DNA of 64,000 nucleotides from Pseudomonas mandelii (GTDB lineage Bacteria; Pseudomonadota; Gammaproteobacteria; Pseudomonadales; Pseudomonadaceae): positions 85,699 through 149,698 of the forward strand of contig NZ_RCZA01000011.1 in the NCBI RefSeq assembly GCF_006438925.1, given 5' to 3'. Both the position numbers and the translations under genes were made by a program. Below the pieces are notes generated by a model. That model searched no databases, was not told the DNA's origin, and saw only the letters and a program-made list of their open reading frames with translations. Below are positions 1 through 7,779 of this stretch, one piece after another. Position 1 is the stretch's first letter; each line of letters opens with the position of its first letter.

Positions 1-60
1 AGATGTACTCCCACTGATTATTTTTATGCGCGGGTGAAACTGTTGTGTTCCCCGTAGGGC

Positions 61-148
61 TGTAGGAGCTGTCGAGTGAAACGAGGCTGCGATCTTTGTT
101 TTTCAAGATCAAAAGATCGCAGCCTCGTTTCACTCGACAGCTCCTACA
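61..148. repeat. Long inverted repeat, family A
   Basis: An almost perfect inverted repeat. The left arm begins TGTAGGAGCTGTCGAG and the right arm is its complement, around a short T-rich loop. It lies just beyond the 3' end of the aldehyde dehydrogenase gene. The same family, with TGTAGGAGCTGCCGA or TGTAGCAGCTGCCGA variants, recurs at least six more times here. Such extragenic palindromes are common in P. fluorescens-group genomes and fold into long RNA hairpins that may end or stabilise transcripts. Confidence 0.85.
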
Positions 149-164
149 GGGGTACTGCGGTGTA

Positions 165-1610
165 TCAGGAACCGATGTAGGCAGTTTTTACGACGGTGTA
201 GAACTCTTGCGCGTAGCGACCTTGCTCGCGGGAGCCATAGGATGAACCTTTACGCCCACCGAATGGAACGTGGTAATCCACGCCCGCCGTCGGCAGGTTG
301 ACCATCACCATCCCGGCCTGGGAATGGCGTTTGAAGTGGTTGGCGTACTTCAGCGACGTGGTGGCGATGCCCGCCGACAGACCGAACTCGGTGTCGTTGG
401 CCATGGCCAGCGCGGCCTCGTAATCCGCTACGCGAACCACGTTGGCCACCGGACCGAAGATCTCTTCGCGGCTGATACGCATCGCAGCTTCGCTGTCGGC
501 AAACAGGGTTGGCGCGAGGAAGTAGCCTTCAGTGTCGCAAGTCACCAGACCACCGCCGCTGACCAGACGTGCACCTTCGGACTGGCCGATGTCGATGTAC
601 TTCATGTCCTGTTCAAGCTGCGCTTGCGAGACGACCGGACCGATGTCGGTGCCGGTTTTCAACGCGTGACCGACCTTGATCGACTTCATGCGCTCGGCCA
701 CGGCTTCAACGAACTTGTCGTGAATCCCGGCGGTGACGATGAAGCGGCTCGAGGCGGTGCAACGCTGGCCGGTGGAGTAGAACGCGCTCTGTACCGACAG
801 CTCGACCGCTTGCTTGAGGTCGGCGTCGTCGAGAATGATCTGCGGGTTCTTGCCGCCCATTTCCAGCTGAACCTTGGCCTGGCGCGACACGCAACTGACC
901 GCGATCTGACGACCCACACCGACGGAACCGGTAAAGCTGATGCCATCGACTTTCGGGCTCTGCACCAGTGCATCACCCACCACACGACCGCTGCCCATCA
1001 CCAGGTTGAACACGCCGGCCGGGAAGCCTGCGCGGGAGATGATTTCTGCCAACGCCCAAGCGCAACCCGGCACCAGATCCGCCGGTTTCAGCACGACGCA
1101 GTTGCCGTAGGCCAGGGCCGGGGCGATTTTCCACGCAGGGATAGCGATCGGGAAGTTCCATGGCGTGATCAGACCGACCACACCCAGCGCTTCGCGAGTG
1201 ACTTCAACGTTCACACCCGGACGTACCGACGGCAGATAGTCGCCGGACAGGCGCAGGCATTCACCAGCGAAGAACTTGAAGATGTTGCCGGCGCGAGTCA
1301 CTTCACCGATGGCTTCGGGCAGGGTCTTGCCCTCTTCCCGGGCCAGCAAGGTGCCGAGTTCTTCGCGGCGAGCGAGAATTTCGCTGCCGACTTTATCCAG
1401 CGAATCGTGGCGAGCCTGGATGCCCGACGTGGACCAGGCCGGGAACGCGGCGCGAGCGGCGTCGATGGCGGCGTGAACCTGGGCCAGATCTGCCTTGGCG
1501 TACTCGCCGATGGTATCGGTCAGTTCGGACGGGTTGATGTTGGTGGAGTAATCGCTACCCGCAACCCATTCACCGTTGATGTAGTTATCAAAACGCTTTG
1601 CATTTGCCAC
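165..1610 (-). CDS. 2-oxoglutarate semialdehyde dehydrogenase (aldehyde dehydrogenase family)
   Basis: A 481-residue NAD(P)-dependent aldehyde dehydrogenase of usual full length. Visible family motifs are the oxyanion Asn in TPWNF (N152), the cofactor loop FTGSVGVG, the general base in LEMGGKN (E250) and the nucleophile in STGQRCTASS (C284). It lies 60 bp downstream of kdgD on the same strand. In the glucarate/galactarate pathway KdgD makes 2-oxoglutarate semialdehyde and this type of enzyme oxidises it to 2-oxoglutarate, so the substrate is inferred from context. An AGGAGA ribosome site precedes the ATG. A succinate-semialdehyde dehydrogenase role is less likely given the neighbour. Confidence 0.9.
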   Translation of the reverse strand: MANAKRFDNYINGEWVAGSDYSTNINPSELTDTIGEYAKADLAQVHAAIDAARAAFPAWSTSGIQARHDSLDKVGSEILARREELGTLLAREEGKTLPEAIGEVTRAGNIFKFFAGECLRLSGDYLPSVRPGVNVEVTREALGVVGLITPWNFPIAIPAWKIAPALAYGNCVVLKPADLVPGCAWALAEIISRAGFPAGVFNLVMGSGRVVGDALVQSPKVDGISFTGSVGVGRQIAVSCVSRQAKVQLEMGGKNPQIILDDADLKQAVELSVQSAFYSTGQRCTASSRFIVTAGIHDKFVEAVAERMKSIKVGHALKTGTDIGPVVSQAQLEQDMKYIDIGQSEGARLVSGGGLVTCDTEGYFLAPTLFADSEAAMRISREEIFGPVANVVRVADYEAALAMANDTEFGLSAGIATTSLKYANHFKRHSQAGMVMVNLPTAGVDYHVPFGGRKGSSYGSREQGRYAQEFYTVVKTAYIGS

Positions 1611-1670
1611 GGGATGTTCTCCTCACGCAAAAGGCCGCTGAATACTCAGCGGCCTTGTTAATCGGGTGTG

Positions 1671-2582
1671 TTACTGCGCACCTTGCTTGTCGATCAGCGC
1701 GGCGAGCATTTCGTACTCTTCGCCCGTCAGATCGGTCAGCGGCGCACGCACAGGACCTGCGTCATAGCCGACAATTTTTGCCCCGGCCTTGACGATGCTC
1801 ACCGCGTAACCGGCTTTGCGGTTACGGATGTCCAGGTACGGCAGGAAGAAGTCATCAATGATCTTGCCGACGGTGGCGTGATCTTCGCGGGCAATGGCGT
1901 GGTAGAAATCCATCGCGGTTTTCGGGATGAAGTTGAACACCGCCGAGGAGTAAACCGGTACGCCCAGTGCCTTGTAGGCTGCGGCGTAGACTTCAGCGGT
2001 CGGCAAACCGCCCAGGTAGCTGAAGCGATCACCGAGACGGCGACGGATCGACACCATCAACTCGATATCGCCCAGGCCATCCTTGTAGCCGATCAGGTTC
2101 GGGCAGCGCTCGGCCAGACGTTCCAGCAGCGGCGCGGTCAGGCGGCAGACGTTGCGGTTGTAAACCACCACGCCAATTTTCACCGATTTGCACACGGCTT
2201 CAACGTGGGCGGCAACGCCGTCCTGGCTGGCTTCGGTCAGGTAGTGCGGCAGCAACAACAGGCCTTTGGCGCCCAGACGCTCGGCTTCCTGTGCATATTC
2301 GATGGCTTGACGAGTCGAACCGCCAACGCCGGCCAGAATCGGCACGCTGGTTTCGCAGGTGTCGACGGCAGTCTTGATGATTTCCGAATATTCGCTGGCC
2401 GCCAGAGAGAAGAACTCACCGGTGCCGCCCGCGGCGAACAATGCCGAGGCGCCGTATGGGGCCAGCCATTCGAGACGTTTGATGTAGCCCGCGCGATGGA
2501 AGTCGCCCTGAGCATTGAAATCGGTAACCGGGAAAGACAGCAGACCGGAAGAGAGGATGGACTTCAGTTCTTGTGGATTCAT
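1671..2582 (-). CDS. kdgD: 5-dehydro-4-deoxyglucarate dehydratase
   Basis: A 303-residue member of the DHDPS/NAL aldolase family, cytoplasmic. The Schiff-base lysine is seen in IGYKDGLGD (K167), the conserved Tyr in VVYNRN (Y141) and the substrate loop in AGGTGEFFSL. The family member KdgD dehydrates and decarboxylates 5-keto-4-deoxy-D-glucarate to 2-oxoglutarate semialdehyde, which the downstream dehydrogenase would consume. It is the promoter-proximal gene of the pair. A palindrome with 8-bp arms lies 59 bp upstream and probably binds the nearby GntR regulator. The two-gene operon may continue beyond the window edge. Confidence 0.92.
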   Translation of the reverse strand: MNPQELKSILSSGLLSFPVTDFNAQGDFHRAGYIKRLEWLAPYGASALFAAGGTGEFFSLAASEYSEIIKTAVDTCETSVPILAGVGGSTRQAIEYAQEAERLGAKGLLLLPHYLTEASQDGVAAHVEAVCKSVKIGVVVYNRNVCRLTAPLLERLAERCPNLIGYKDGLGDIELMVSIRRRLGDRFSYLGGLPTAEVYAAAYKALGVPVYSSAVFNFIPKTAMDFYHAIAREDHATVGKIIDDFFLPYLDIRNRKAGYAVSIVKAGAKIVGYDAGPVRAPLTDLTGEEYEMLAALIDKQGAQ

Positions 2583-2640
2583 TATTCGAACACCCTGGGT
2601 AGCGACGTATGTGTGTGAGAAAACCGTTCAGCCTGCGCTG

Positions 2641-2664
2641 AAGTTGTAGGTCATCGTACAACTT
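2641..2664. promoter_or_regulatory. Palindromic operator candidate upstream of kdgD
   Basis: Perfect 8-bp arms AAGTTGTA and TACAACTT around an 8-bp spacer. The position suits a repressor site for the leftward kdgD-aldehyde dehydrogenase pair. On the minus strand one half plus spacer reads GTTGTACGATGACC, and a close match, GTTGTACGATCACC, lies in front of the GntR gene at 5278. A shared sequence in front of regulator and target is the usual pattern for an autoregulated GntR/FadR repressor. The assignment is inference. Confidence 0.6.
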
Positions 2665-2727
2665 AAATAATAACCGTCAACTGCATTTCATCGCCAACCG
2701 CAGAATTTAAGTCGGAAAGGTATTTTC

Positions 2728-2755
2728 TTGACGTAGGAAATTTCTCATCTATGAT
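2728..2755 (+). promoter_or_regulatory. Sigma70 promoter of the SOS-box cassette
   Basis: TTGACG at 2728-2733 and TATGAT at 2750-2755 with a 16-bp spacer. This is close to the housekeeping consensus and predicts a transcription start near 2762, right at the LexA-type box. The gene start is at 2821. Confidence 0.7.
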
Positions 2756-2763
2756 TCAGATAA

Positions 2764-2779
2764 CTGTATATGCATACAG
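2764..2779. promoter_or_regulatory. LexA box (SOS operator)
   Basis: CTGTATATGCATACAG is a perfect 16-bp palindrome that fits the CTGT-N8-ACAG LexA consensus of gamma-proteobacteria including pseudomonads. It sits 8 bp after the -10 element, where bound LexA would block the predicted start site, and 41 bp before the ATG at 2821. That placement makes chance less likely, but binding has not been shown. Confidence 0.72.
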
Positions 2780-2820
2780 TTATTTTTTGATCGTACCGAC
2801 GACATATCAAGGAGATAGAA

Positions 2821-4137
2821 ATGTCAGGTCTACACGCACAACCGAAGGAAAAACCAAAACAGGTCATTGCCGAACTGGATGATCTTTTTACCGAGCAGGG
2901 CATCCCTCTCATCGGGGAAAACCAACACGTGGTCTTGCAGATTGCTGATCATCACAGCGCTACGACTCCCCTTCCCGCACCTGCGCCCACTGCCTCCGGC
3001 AAAGCCCTGAAAGGCAAGCCACAGCTGAGGTTCGAAGGTGGCGAACACACTGCAATCGGCGACAGCACCCTGCTGCGTTTCGTCAAGAACGCACCGGCTA
3101 TCCCCGCGTCGCAGGTGGAACTGCATTTACCCAATGGGCTGGCACTGACCTACGGCCAGGTCGTTGCGCTGGGGGGTGATTTCTATGGAGTTCCCGATCA
3201 ACCGATCAGCGAAGGCGCGACAGCCGCAGACCGAATCCAGCGTTTTACCAATGCCTTCAACTCGCTGGCCGTGCTGCCTGCTTCTAACGCTGAGGCCAAG
3301 TTGATTCTCGGCGTGATGCAAAAGGAAATCGCCGCGATCAAGCAGGCGATCAAGGACGGTAAAGAACCTCACGAGGCTTATGACGCCCTCGGTGATACGT
3401 TGTCGGAGGAGTGGAACAAGATTACCGGCGGCGGCAGTGTCGTCTCGGCGTTGTTCCCCTTTGGCCGCTACCTGAAACTGGCCGCCAACAATGCCGATCA
3501 CTTCGCCGAATGGGCGCTGCTGGCCTATATCGCCGGGCACACCGCGGCGGTGCAACAAGCGCTGTTGGCCCACGCCAGTGGCGATGAAAAGCAGCTGGAG
3601 CTGGCCTATGCGATGAACGCTTTTGCCGATCACTACCTGACCGACCTGTTTTCCGCCGGCCACTTGCGAGTGCCGCGCAAACAATTGGCAGCGGTGGTCA
3701 CGCCGAGCGATCTGGGTTCGTTGATCACGCGCTTCATGCACGACGAAGACAGCAAATTCGGCCTCAATGTGCGCAATGGCAACGGCGATCAATGGCGCGC
3801 GTACGGGGACAAACGCTACTTCGACGCCCTCTCCAGCGCCAATCGCACCCAGGTGAACCAGGCGGTGCAGGTGTCTGCAGATGAAGTGTTCGCGGCTTAT
3901 CTCAGCGGAATCGCTCCGTCGGCCGCCAATTTCGGCGCCTTGAAAAAGCTGCCTGATCTGCAAGCAGTACTGAACCTGCCGACCAACTTCTCGCCGCTGT
4001 TCAGGGTCGAGGGCAACAAGGTGCTGCGGCGCAAGGACGTCAACAACCTGAACGACACTGCCACCGTGGATGACTGGTGGGGCTGGAGCACTTATTTGCT
4101 GCTCAAGGATTACAAACCCACTGGCAACGTTGCCTGA
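2821..4137 (+). CDS. Zn-dependent phospholipase C / P1-nuclease-like protein under an SOS-type promoter
   Basis: A 438-residue soluble protein with no signal peptide or membrane helix. The helical core carries His/Asp clusters of the kind that bind zinc in phospholipase C and S1/P1 nucleases: GGEHTAIGD (H76), GGDFYG (D120), NNADHFAEW (H227), YIAGH (H240), ADHYLTDLFSAGH (H271, D275, H281) and FMHDEDS (H307). Residues 1-65 look like a flexible proline-rich leader. It starts after a good AAGGAGATAGAA site and is followed 11 bp later by a small gene. A LexA-type box controls the promoter, which suggests expression on DNA damage. The enzyme class is inferred from motifs. The substrate, and whether it acts on self or on other cells, is unknown. 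Confidence 0.6.
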   Translation: MSGLHAQPKEKPKQVIAELDDLFTEQGIPLIGENQHVVLQIADHHSATTPLPAPAPTASGKALKGKPQLRFEGGEHTAIGDSTLLRFVKNAPAIPASQVELHLPNGLALTYGQVVALGGDFYGVPDQPISEGATAADRIQRFTNAFNSLAVLPASNAEAKLILGVMQKEIAAIKQAIKDGKEPHEAYDALGDTLSEEWNKITGGGSVVSALFPFGRYLKLAANNADHFAEWALLAYIAGHTAAVQQALLAHASGDEKQLELAYAMNAFADHYLTDLFSAGHLRVPRKQLAAVVTPSDLGSLITRFMHDEDSKFGLNVRNGNGDQWRAYGDKRYFDALSSANRTQVNQAVQVSADEVFAAYLSGIAPSAANFGALKKLPDLQAVLNLPTNFSPLFRVEGNKVLRRKDVNNLNDTATVDDWWGWSTYLLLKDYKPTGNVA

Positions 4138-4148
4138 TAAGGAGATCG

Positions 4149-4343
4149 ATGATGACTATCAAATTGAAACTGGAATTGGCTTCGGGGCAATCGCTGAAGG
4201 GTGCGCCGTTGGAGTTGCTGGCCAAGGGAGTGCCGATTGCCCGGGCGGTGGTTGATGAGCATGGGCATGTGGCATTCGATGCCAAGGCTGGGGCTTCTGA
4301 GTGGGCCGTGAGGGTGGATCGTTCGATTCTCAGTACCGGCTGA
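4149..4343 (+). CDS. Small hypothetical protein, second gene of the SOS-box cassette
   Basis: A 64-residue protein starting MMTIKLKLELASG, preceded by AAGGAG at a good distance (ATG at 4149 or 4152). The alternating hydrophobic pattern and the LEL-x5-LKGAPLELL and GVPIARAVVDEHG stretches suggest a small beta-sheet domain, with no signal peptide or Cys pairs. It begins 11 bp after the phospholipase-like gene and is surely cotranscribed. I do not recognise the family. A role as chaperone, adaptor or inhibitor of the first protein is only a guess from the tight pairing. Confidence 0.6.
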   Translation: MMTIKLKLELASGQSLKGAPLELLAKGVPIARAVVDEHGHVAFDAKAGASEWAVRVDRSILSTG

Positions 4344-4355
4344 TTCCACGTACCT

Positions 4356-4463
4356 GATCGTTCCCACGCTCCCGCATGGGAATGCCTCTTGTGACGCTCT
4401 GCGTCACGCTTTGGGACGCGGAGCGTCCCTGGCTGCATTCCCACGCAGAGCGTGGGAACGATC
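4356..4463. repeat. Long inverted repeat, family C
   Basis: Outer arms GATCGTTCCCACGCT and AGCGTGGGAACGATC with internal GACGCTCTGCGTC and GGGACGCGGAGCGTCCC hairpins. It fills the gap between two convergent genes, the 64-aa ORF and the GntR regulator. A partial copy of the same family is at about 10248-10276. Confidence 0.8.
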
Positions 4464-4477
4464 TAACCTGCAGACCT

Positions 4478-5224
4478 TCAGCGCTGCGCCTCTGCCTCTT
4501 CATGCGCATGGCGCAGCCGCTCCCGGCTATTCGTCAGATGCAACCGCATCGCCGCCCGCGCCGCATCCGAATCCTGGCGGGCAATCGCATCGTAAATCTC
4601 TTCGTGCTCACGGCTCAGACGATTCATGTAGTGCTGTTGGTCGTCATGGGCCAGGCGCGCCGAGTTCAGCCGCGTGCGCGGAATGATGCTGGTGCCCAGG
4701 TGGGTCATGATGTCGGTGAAATAGCGGTTGCCTGTCGCGAGAGCGATTTGCAGGTGGAACTGGAAGTCGGACGCCACGGCATCGCTGGCATGGGAGACAC
4801 TTTCATTCAACGCGTCCAGCGCCGCGCGCATCAACGCCAGCTGCTCGGGGCTGCGACGCTGCGCGGCAAGGCCGGCGGACTCCACTTCGAGGCTGATGCG
4901 CAGTTCCAGAATCGCCAGTACGTCACGCAGTGTGACCACGGTCGCCGGGTCGATACGGAAGCCGCTCGGGCTCGGGGTGTCGAGCACGAAGGTGCCGATG
5001 CCGTGGCGGGTTTCAACCTGGCCTGCCGCCTGCAAACGGGAAATCGCTTCGCGCACCACAGTGCGGCTGACGCCATGGGCATCCATGATCGCCGACTCGG
5101 TGGGCAACTTGTCGCCACGCTTGAGGTGACCGTCGCGGATCTGCTCGGACAGCACCGTCACCAGTTCCTGAGCGAGGCTGCGGCGCTTGCGAGGGAGGCG
5201 TGGTGCGTCGATCGGGTTTTCCAT
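4478..5224 (-). CDS. GntR/FadR-family transcriptional regulator
   Basis: A 248-residue regulator with an N-terminal winged helix (LPTESAIMDAHGVSRTVVREAISRL) and a C-terminal FCD ligand domain (LRDVLAILELRISLEVESA, with later DFQFHLQIA and HEEIYDAI motifs typical of metal and acid-ligand binding). I chose the ATG before ENPIDAPRLPRKRRS; an in-frame ATG 42 bp further upstream (5266) is possible. Many FadR-type regulators control sugar-acid catabolism, and an operator-like sequence is shared between this gene and kdgD, so glucarate/galactarate control is likely. The ligand is not known. Confidence 0.88.
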   Translation of the reverse strand: MENPIDAPRLPRKRRSLAQELVTVLSEQIRDGHLKRGDKLPTESAIMDAHGVSRTVVREAISRLQAAGQVETRHGIGTFVLDTPSPSGFRIDPATVVTLRDVLAILELRISLEVESAGLAAQRRSPEQLALMRAALDALNESVSHASDAVASDFQFHLQIALATGNRYFTDIMTHLGTSIIPRTRLNSARLAHDDQQHYMNRLSREHEEIYDAIARQDSDAARAAMRLHLTNSRERLRHAHEEAEAQR

Positions 5225-5277
5225 GGTGAACGTCTTTCTCGAAAGTTGCGGCTGAAACCGCATCATAGCTCAACGCG

Positions 5278-5298
5278 GTTGTACGATCACCACACCTC
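5278..5298. promoter_or_regulatory. Probable autoregulatory operator of the GntR gene
   Basis: GTTGTACGATCACC here matches 13 of 14 bases of the minus-strand reading of the kdgD operator, followed by ACACCTC, which resembles its second arm (ACAACTT) after a one-base gap. It lies 53 bp upstream of the chosen start. The second half is imperfect. Confidence 0.45.
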
Positions 5299-5375
5299 GT
5301 AGGAGCTGCCGAAGGCTGCGATCTTTTGACTTTGATTTTGAAGATCAAAAGATCGCAGCCTTCGGCAGCTCCTAC
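5299..5375. repeat. Long inverted repeat, family A
   Basis: GTAGGAGCTGCCGAAGGCTG and its inverted copy around an A/T-rich loop. It sits between the upstream end of the GntR gene and the 3' end of the ABC transporter gene, both on the minus strand. Confidence 0.85.
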
Positions 5376-5387
5376 AGGATTGTGGTG

Positions 5388-7115
5388 TTATGCGGTCACG
5401 GTCTGGTCCACCAGATGGCCATTCTCGATACGAACATGCCGTGGATGGAACCGCTTCAGACTGCTGCGATGCCCGACGCTGACAATGCTCAACCCCGGGA
5501 TCTCATCGATCAAGGCCTGATACAGCGACGCTTCGTCCTCTTCGTCCATCGCCGAGGTCGCTTCGTCCATGTACAGCCATTGCGGTGCATAGAGCAGCGC
5601 ACGGGCAAAGGCCAGTCGCTGTTGCTCACCCGGCGACAGCATGCGTTGCCAGTGATTCGCTTCATCAAGACGCGCAACCAGGTGCGGCAAGCGGCAGGTT
5701 TCCAGCACGTGGACGTAGCGCTCGTGCGGGTAGGTGTCGCCGGGTTGTGGATAACTCAACGCCTCGCGCAAGGTGCCAATCGGCAGATAGGGTTTTTGCG
5801 GCAGGAACAAATAACGCGCCGCTGGCAGACGAATGCTGCCGTGGCCAGCCGGCCACAAATGCCCCATCGCCCGCAGCAAGGTCGACTTGCCGCTGCCGGA
5901 ACGGCCGCTGAGCATGACGCGCTCGCCCTCCTCCACGGTCATGTCGGCGTTGGTCAACAGGTGACGACCATCCGCCAAATCGAGGCCAAGGTTATGCACT
6001 TTCAACACCGAGCCAAGGTTTTGCACATCAATCGCCGGCGCACGCTCTTCGTTGTCGGTCATGGCCTGGCGGAAACTCAGCAGACGATCACAGGTGGCGC
6101 GCCATTCGGCAAGGTCCTGGTACGCAGTGATGAACCAACTGAAATTGTCCTGGACGTTAGCGAACGCCGAGTTGATTTGCATCAGTTCACCCAGCTCGAT
6201 CTTGCCAGCGAAGTAACGCGGCGAGGCGACCATGAACGGGAAGATGACTGCGATCTGCTCATAGCCGGACGTAAAGAAGGTCAGGCGCTTGGACACTTTC
6301 ATGATGTCCCAGAAGTTGTGCCAGACCATCCCGAAACGGCTGCTCAAGCGACGATTCTCATTAGGCTCGCCGTTGTACAGCGCAATGCTTTCGGCATTCT
6401 CGCGAACCCGCACCATGGAGAAACGCAGGTCGGCTTCGAAGCGTTGCTGGTTGTTGTTGAGGCCAATCAGACGACGGCCAATCAAATGCGTCAGCCAACT
6501 GGCGACGGCGGCGTAAACCAGCGCGCACCAGAACATGTAGCTAGGGATCGTGAGGCCGAACACTTCGATACTGCCCGACACGCCCCACAAAATGATCGAG
6601 AACGACACCAAGCTGACGATGTTACGGATCAAACCAAGGCCCAGACCCAAGGTATTGGTGGTGAATTTATTGAGGTCTTCGGAAATCCGCTGGTCCGGGT
6701 TATCGGTGTAACCGCCTTGCTCCAGCTGGTAGTAATTCTTGTTTTCGAGCCAACGGGTAAAATGCTTCTCGGTGAGCCAGGCCCGCCAGCGAATCGTCAG
6801 CATCTGTGTCAGATAAAGCCGATACACCGCGCCAAGAATCGCCACCGCCGCGATACCGCAGAAATACAAGATCAACTGCCAGAAGGCTGCTTCGTCCTTT
6901 TTCTGCAGGGCATTGTAGAAATCCTTGTACCAACTGTTGATCCACACCGAAATCGCCACGCTGAACAGCGACAGCGCGATCACGGCGATCAGCAACGTCC
7001 AGGCCTTACCCTTCTCTTCGCTGCGCCAGTAAGGCGTGGTCATCGCCCAGACTTTGCGAAAAAACTGCCCGCGCACAGCATCGTTGACCGCGGAATATTC
7101 AGCGTTCTGATTCAT
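5388..7115 (-). CDS. ABC transporter, fused permease/ATPase (SbmA/YddA/ABCD type)
   Basis: A 575-residue half-transporter. The N-terminal part (about residues 1-340) holds six membrane segments with the SbmA/BacA-like signature region EKHFTRWLENKNYYQLEQGGYTD split over TM loops. The C-terminal ATPase has Walker A GRSGSGKSTLLRA, signature LSPGEQQRLAFARAL and Walker B LYMDEATSAMD. Such proteins work as homodimers in the inner membrane; E. coli YddA is the nearest named relative and its substrate is unclear. I chose the ATG at 7115 (MNQNAEYSAVND) over an ATG 10 codons upstream, because family alignments would start near here. It is a single gene with repeats downstream. Confidence 0.85.
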   Translation of the reverse strand: MNQNAEYSAVNDAVRGQFFRKVWAMTTPYWRSEEKGKAWTLLIAVIALSLFSVAISVWINSWYKDFYNALQKKDEAAFWQLILYFCGIAAVAILGAVYRLYLTQMLTIRWRAWLTEKHFTRWLENKNYYQLEQGGYTDNPDQRISEDLNKFTTNTLGLGLGLIRNIVSLVSFSIILWGVSGSIEVFGLTIPSYMFWCALVYAAVASWLTHLIGRRLIGLNNNQQRFEADLRFSMVRVRENAESIALYNGEPNENRRLSSRFGMVWHNFWDIMKVSKRLTFFTSGYEQIAVIFPFMVASPRYFAGKIELGELMQINSAFANVQDNFSWFITAYQDLAEWRATCDRLLSFRQAMTDNEERAPAIDVQNLGSVLKVHNLGLDLADGRHLLTNADMTVEEGERVMLSGRSGSGKSTLLRAMGHLWPAGHGSIRLPAARYLFLPQKPYLPIGTLREALSYPQPGDTYPHERYVHVLETCRLPHLVARLDEANHWQRMLSPGEQQRLAFARALLYAPQWLYMDEATSAMDEEDEASLYQALIDEIPGLSIVSVGHRSSLKRFHPRHVRIENGHLVDQTVTA

Positions 7116-7212
7116 GTATAAGGCTCGATAAAGAAAAGAACACACACGAACCGATCATAGATGATCGGTTCGGTTCCCCGCGAGGAGCGGCCTGCATTCA
7201 TTCAGCGCAGGT

Positions 7213-7779
7213 TCAGCGACGAACGGGGCGCTTCTGCAGTTTGCGCTGCAGCGTGCGGCGGTGCATGCCCAGTGCGCGGGCAGTGGCGGAGATGTTGCCT
7301 TCGTGCTCGGTCAGCACGCGCTGGATGTGTTCCCACTGCAGGCGATCCACCGACATCGGGTTTTCCGGCACCAGCGTGTCGAGGTCGGCGTGCTCAGAGA
7401 GCAGCGCGGCCAGCACGTCATCGGCGTCCGCCGGTTTGCACAGGTAATTGCAGGCGCCGCGTTTGATCGCCTCGACGGCGGTGGCGATGCTCGAGTAACC
7501 GGTGAGGATCACCACGCGCATTTCCGGGTCCAGCTCAAGTAACTTGGGCAACAGCACCAGGCCGGAATCGCCGTCCATTTTCAGGTCCAGCGCGGCGTAG
7601 TCTGGCAGGTCAGCCTGAGCGATGGTCAGGCCTTCTTCGGCGGAACCGGCGGTGCTGACGCGAAAGCCGCGGCGGGCCATGGCACGGGCCATCACCCGGG
7701 TAAAAGTTGCGTCGTCGTCTACCAGCAGCAAATGCGGCAGTTCTTCGCCTTCGCCTTCGACTTGGATCTCGTCACTCAT
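7213..7779 (-). CDS. roxR: Response regulator RoxR (RegA/PrrA/ActR family)
   Basis: A 188-residue two-domain regulator. The receiver domain has the acidic pocket LLVDDDAT, phosphoacceptor D65 in AALDLKMDGDSG, T/S in VVILTGYSS and the Lys in YLCKPAD. The C-terminus is a short Fis-type helix-turn-helix (GNISATARALGMHRRTLQRKL) typical of RegA-class regulators. The start MSDEIQVEGEGEE overlaps the end of roxS by 8 bp, so the two are translationally coupled. In P. aeruginosa RoxSR responds to respiratory inhibition, including cyanide, and activates the cyanide-insensitive oxidase genes. The order roxS-roxR next to a SIMPL-domain gene is conserved there. Confidence 0.93.
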   Translation of the reverse strand: MSDEIQVEGEGEELPHLLLVDDDATFTRVMARAMARRGFRVSTAGSAEEGLTIAQADLPDYAALDLKMDGDSGLVLLPKLLELDPEMRVVILTGYSSIATAVEAIKRGACNYLCKPADADDVLAALLSEHADLDTLVPENPMSVDRLQWEHIQRVLTEHEGNISATARALGMHRRTLQRKLQKRPVRR

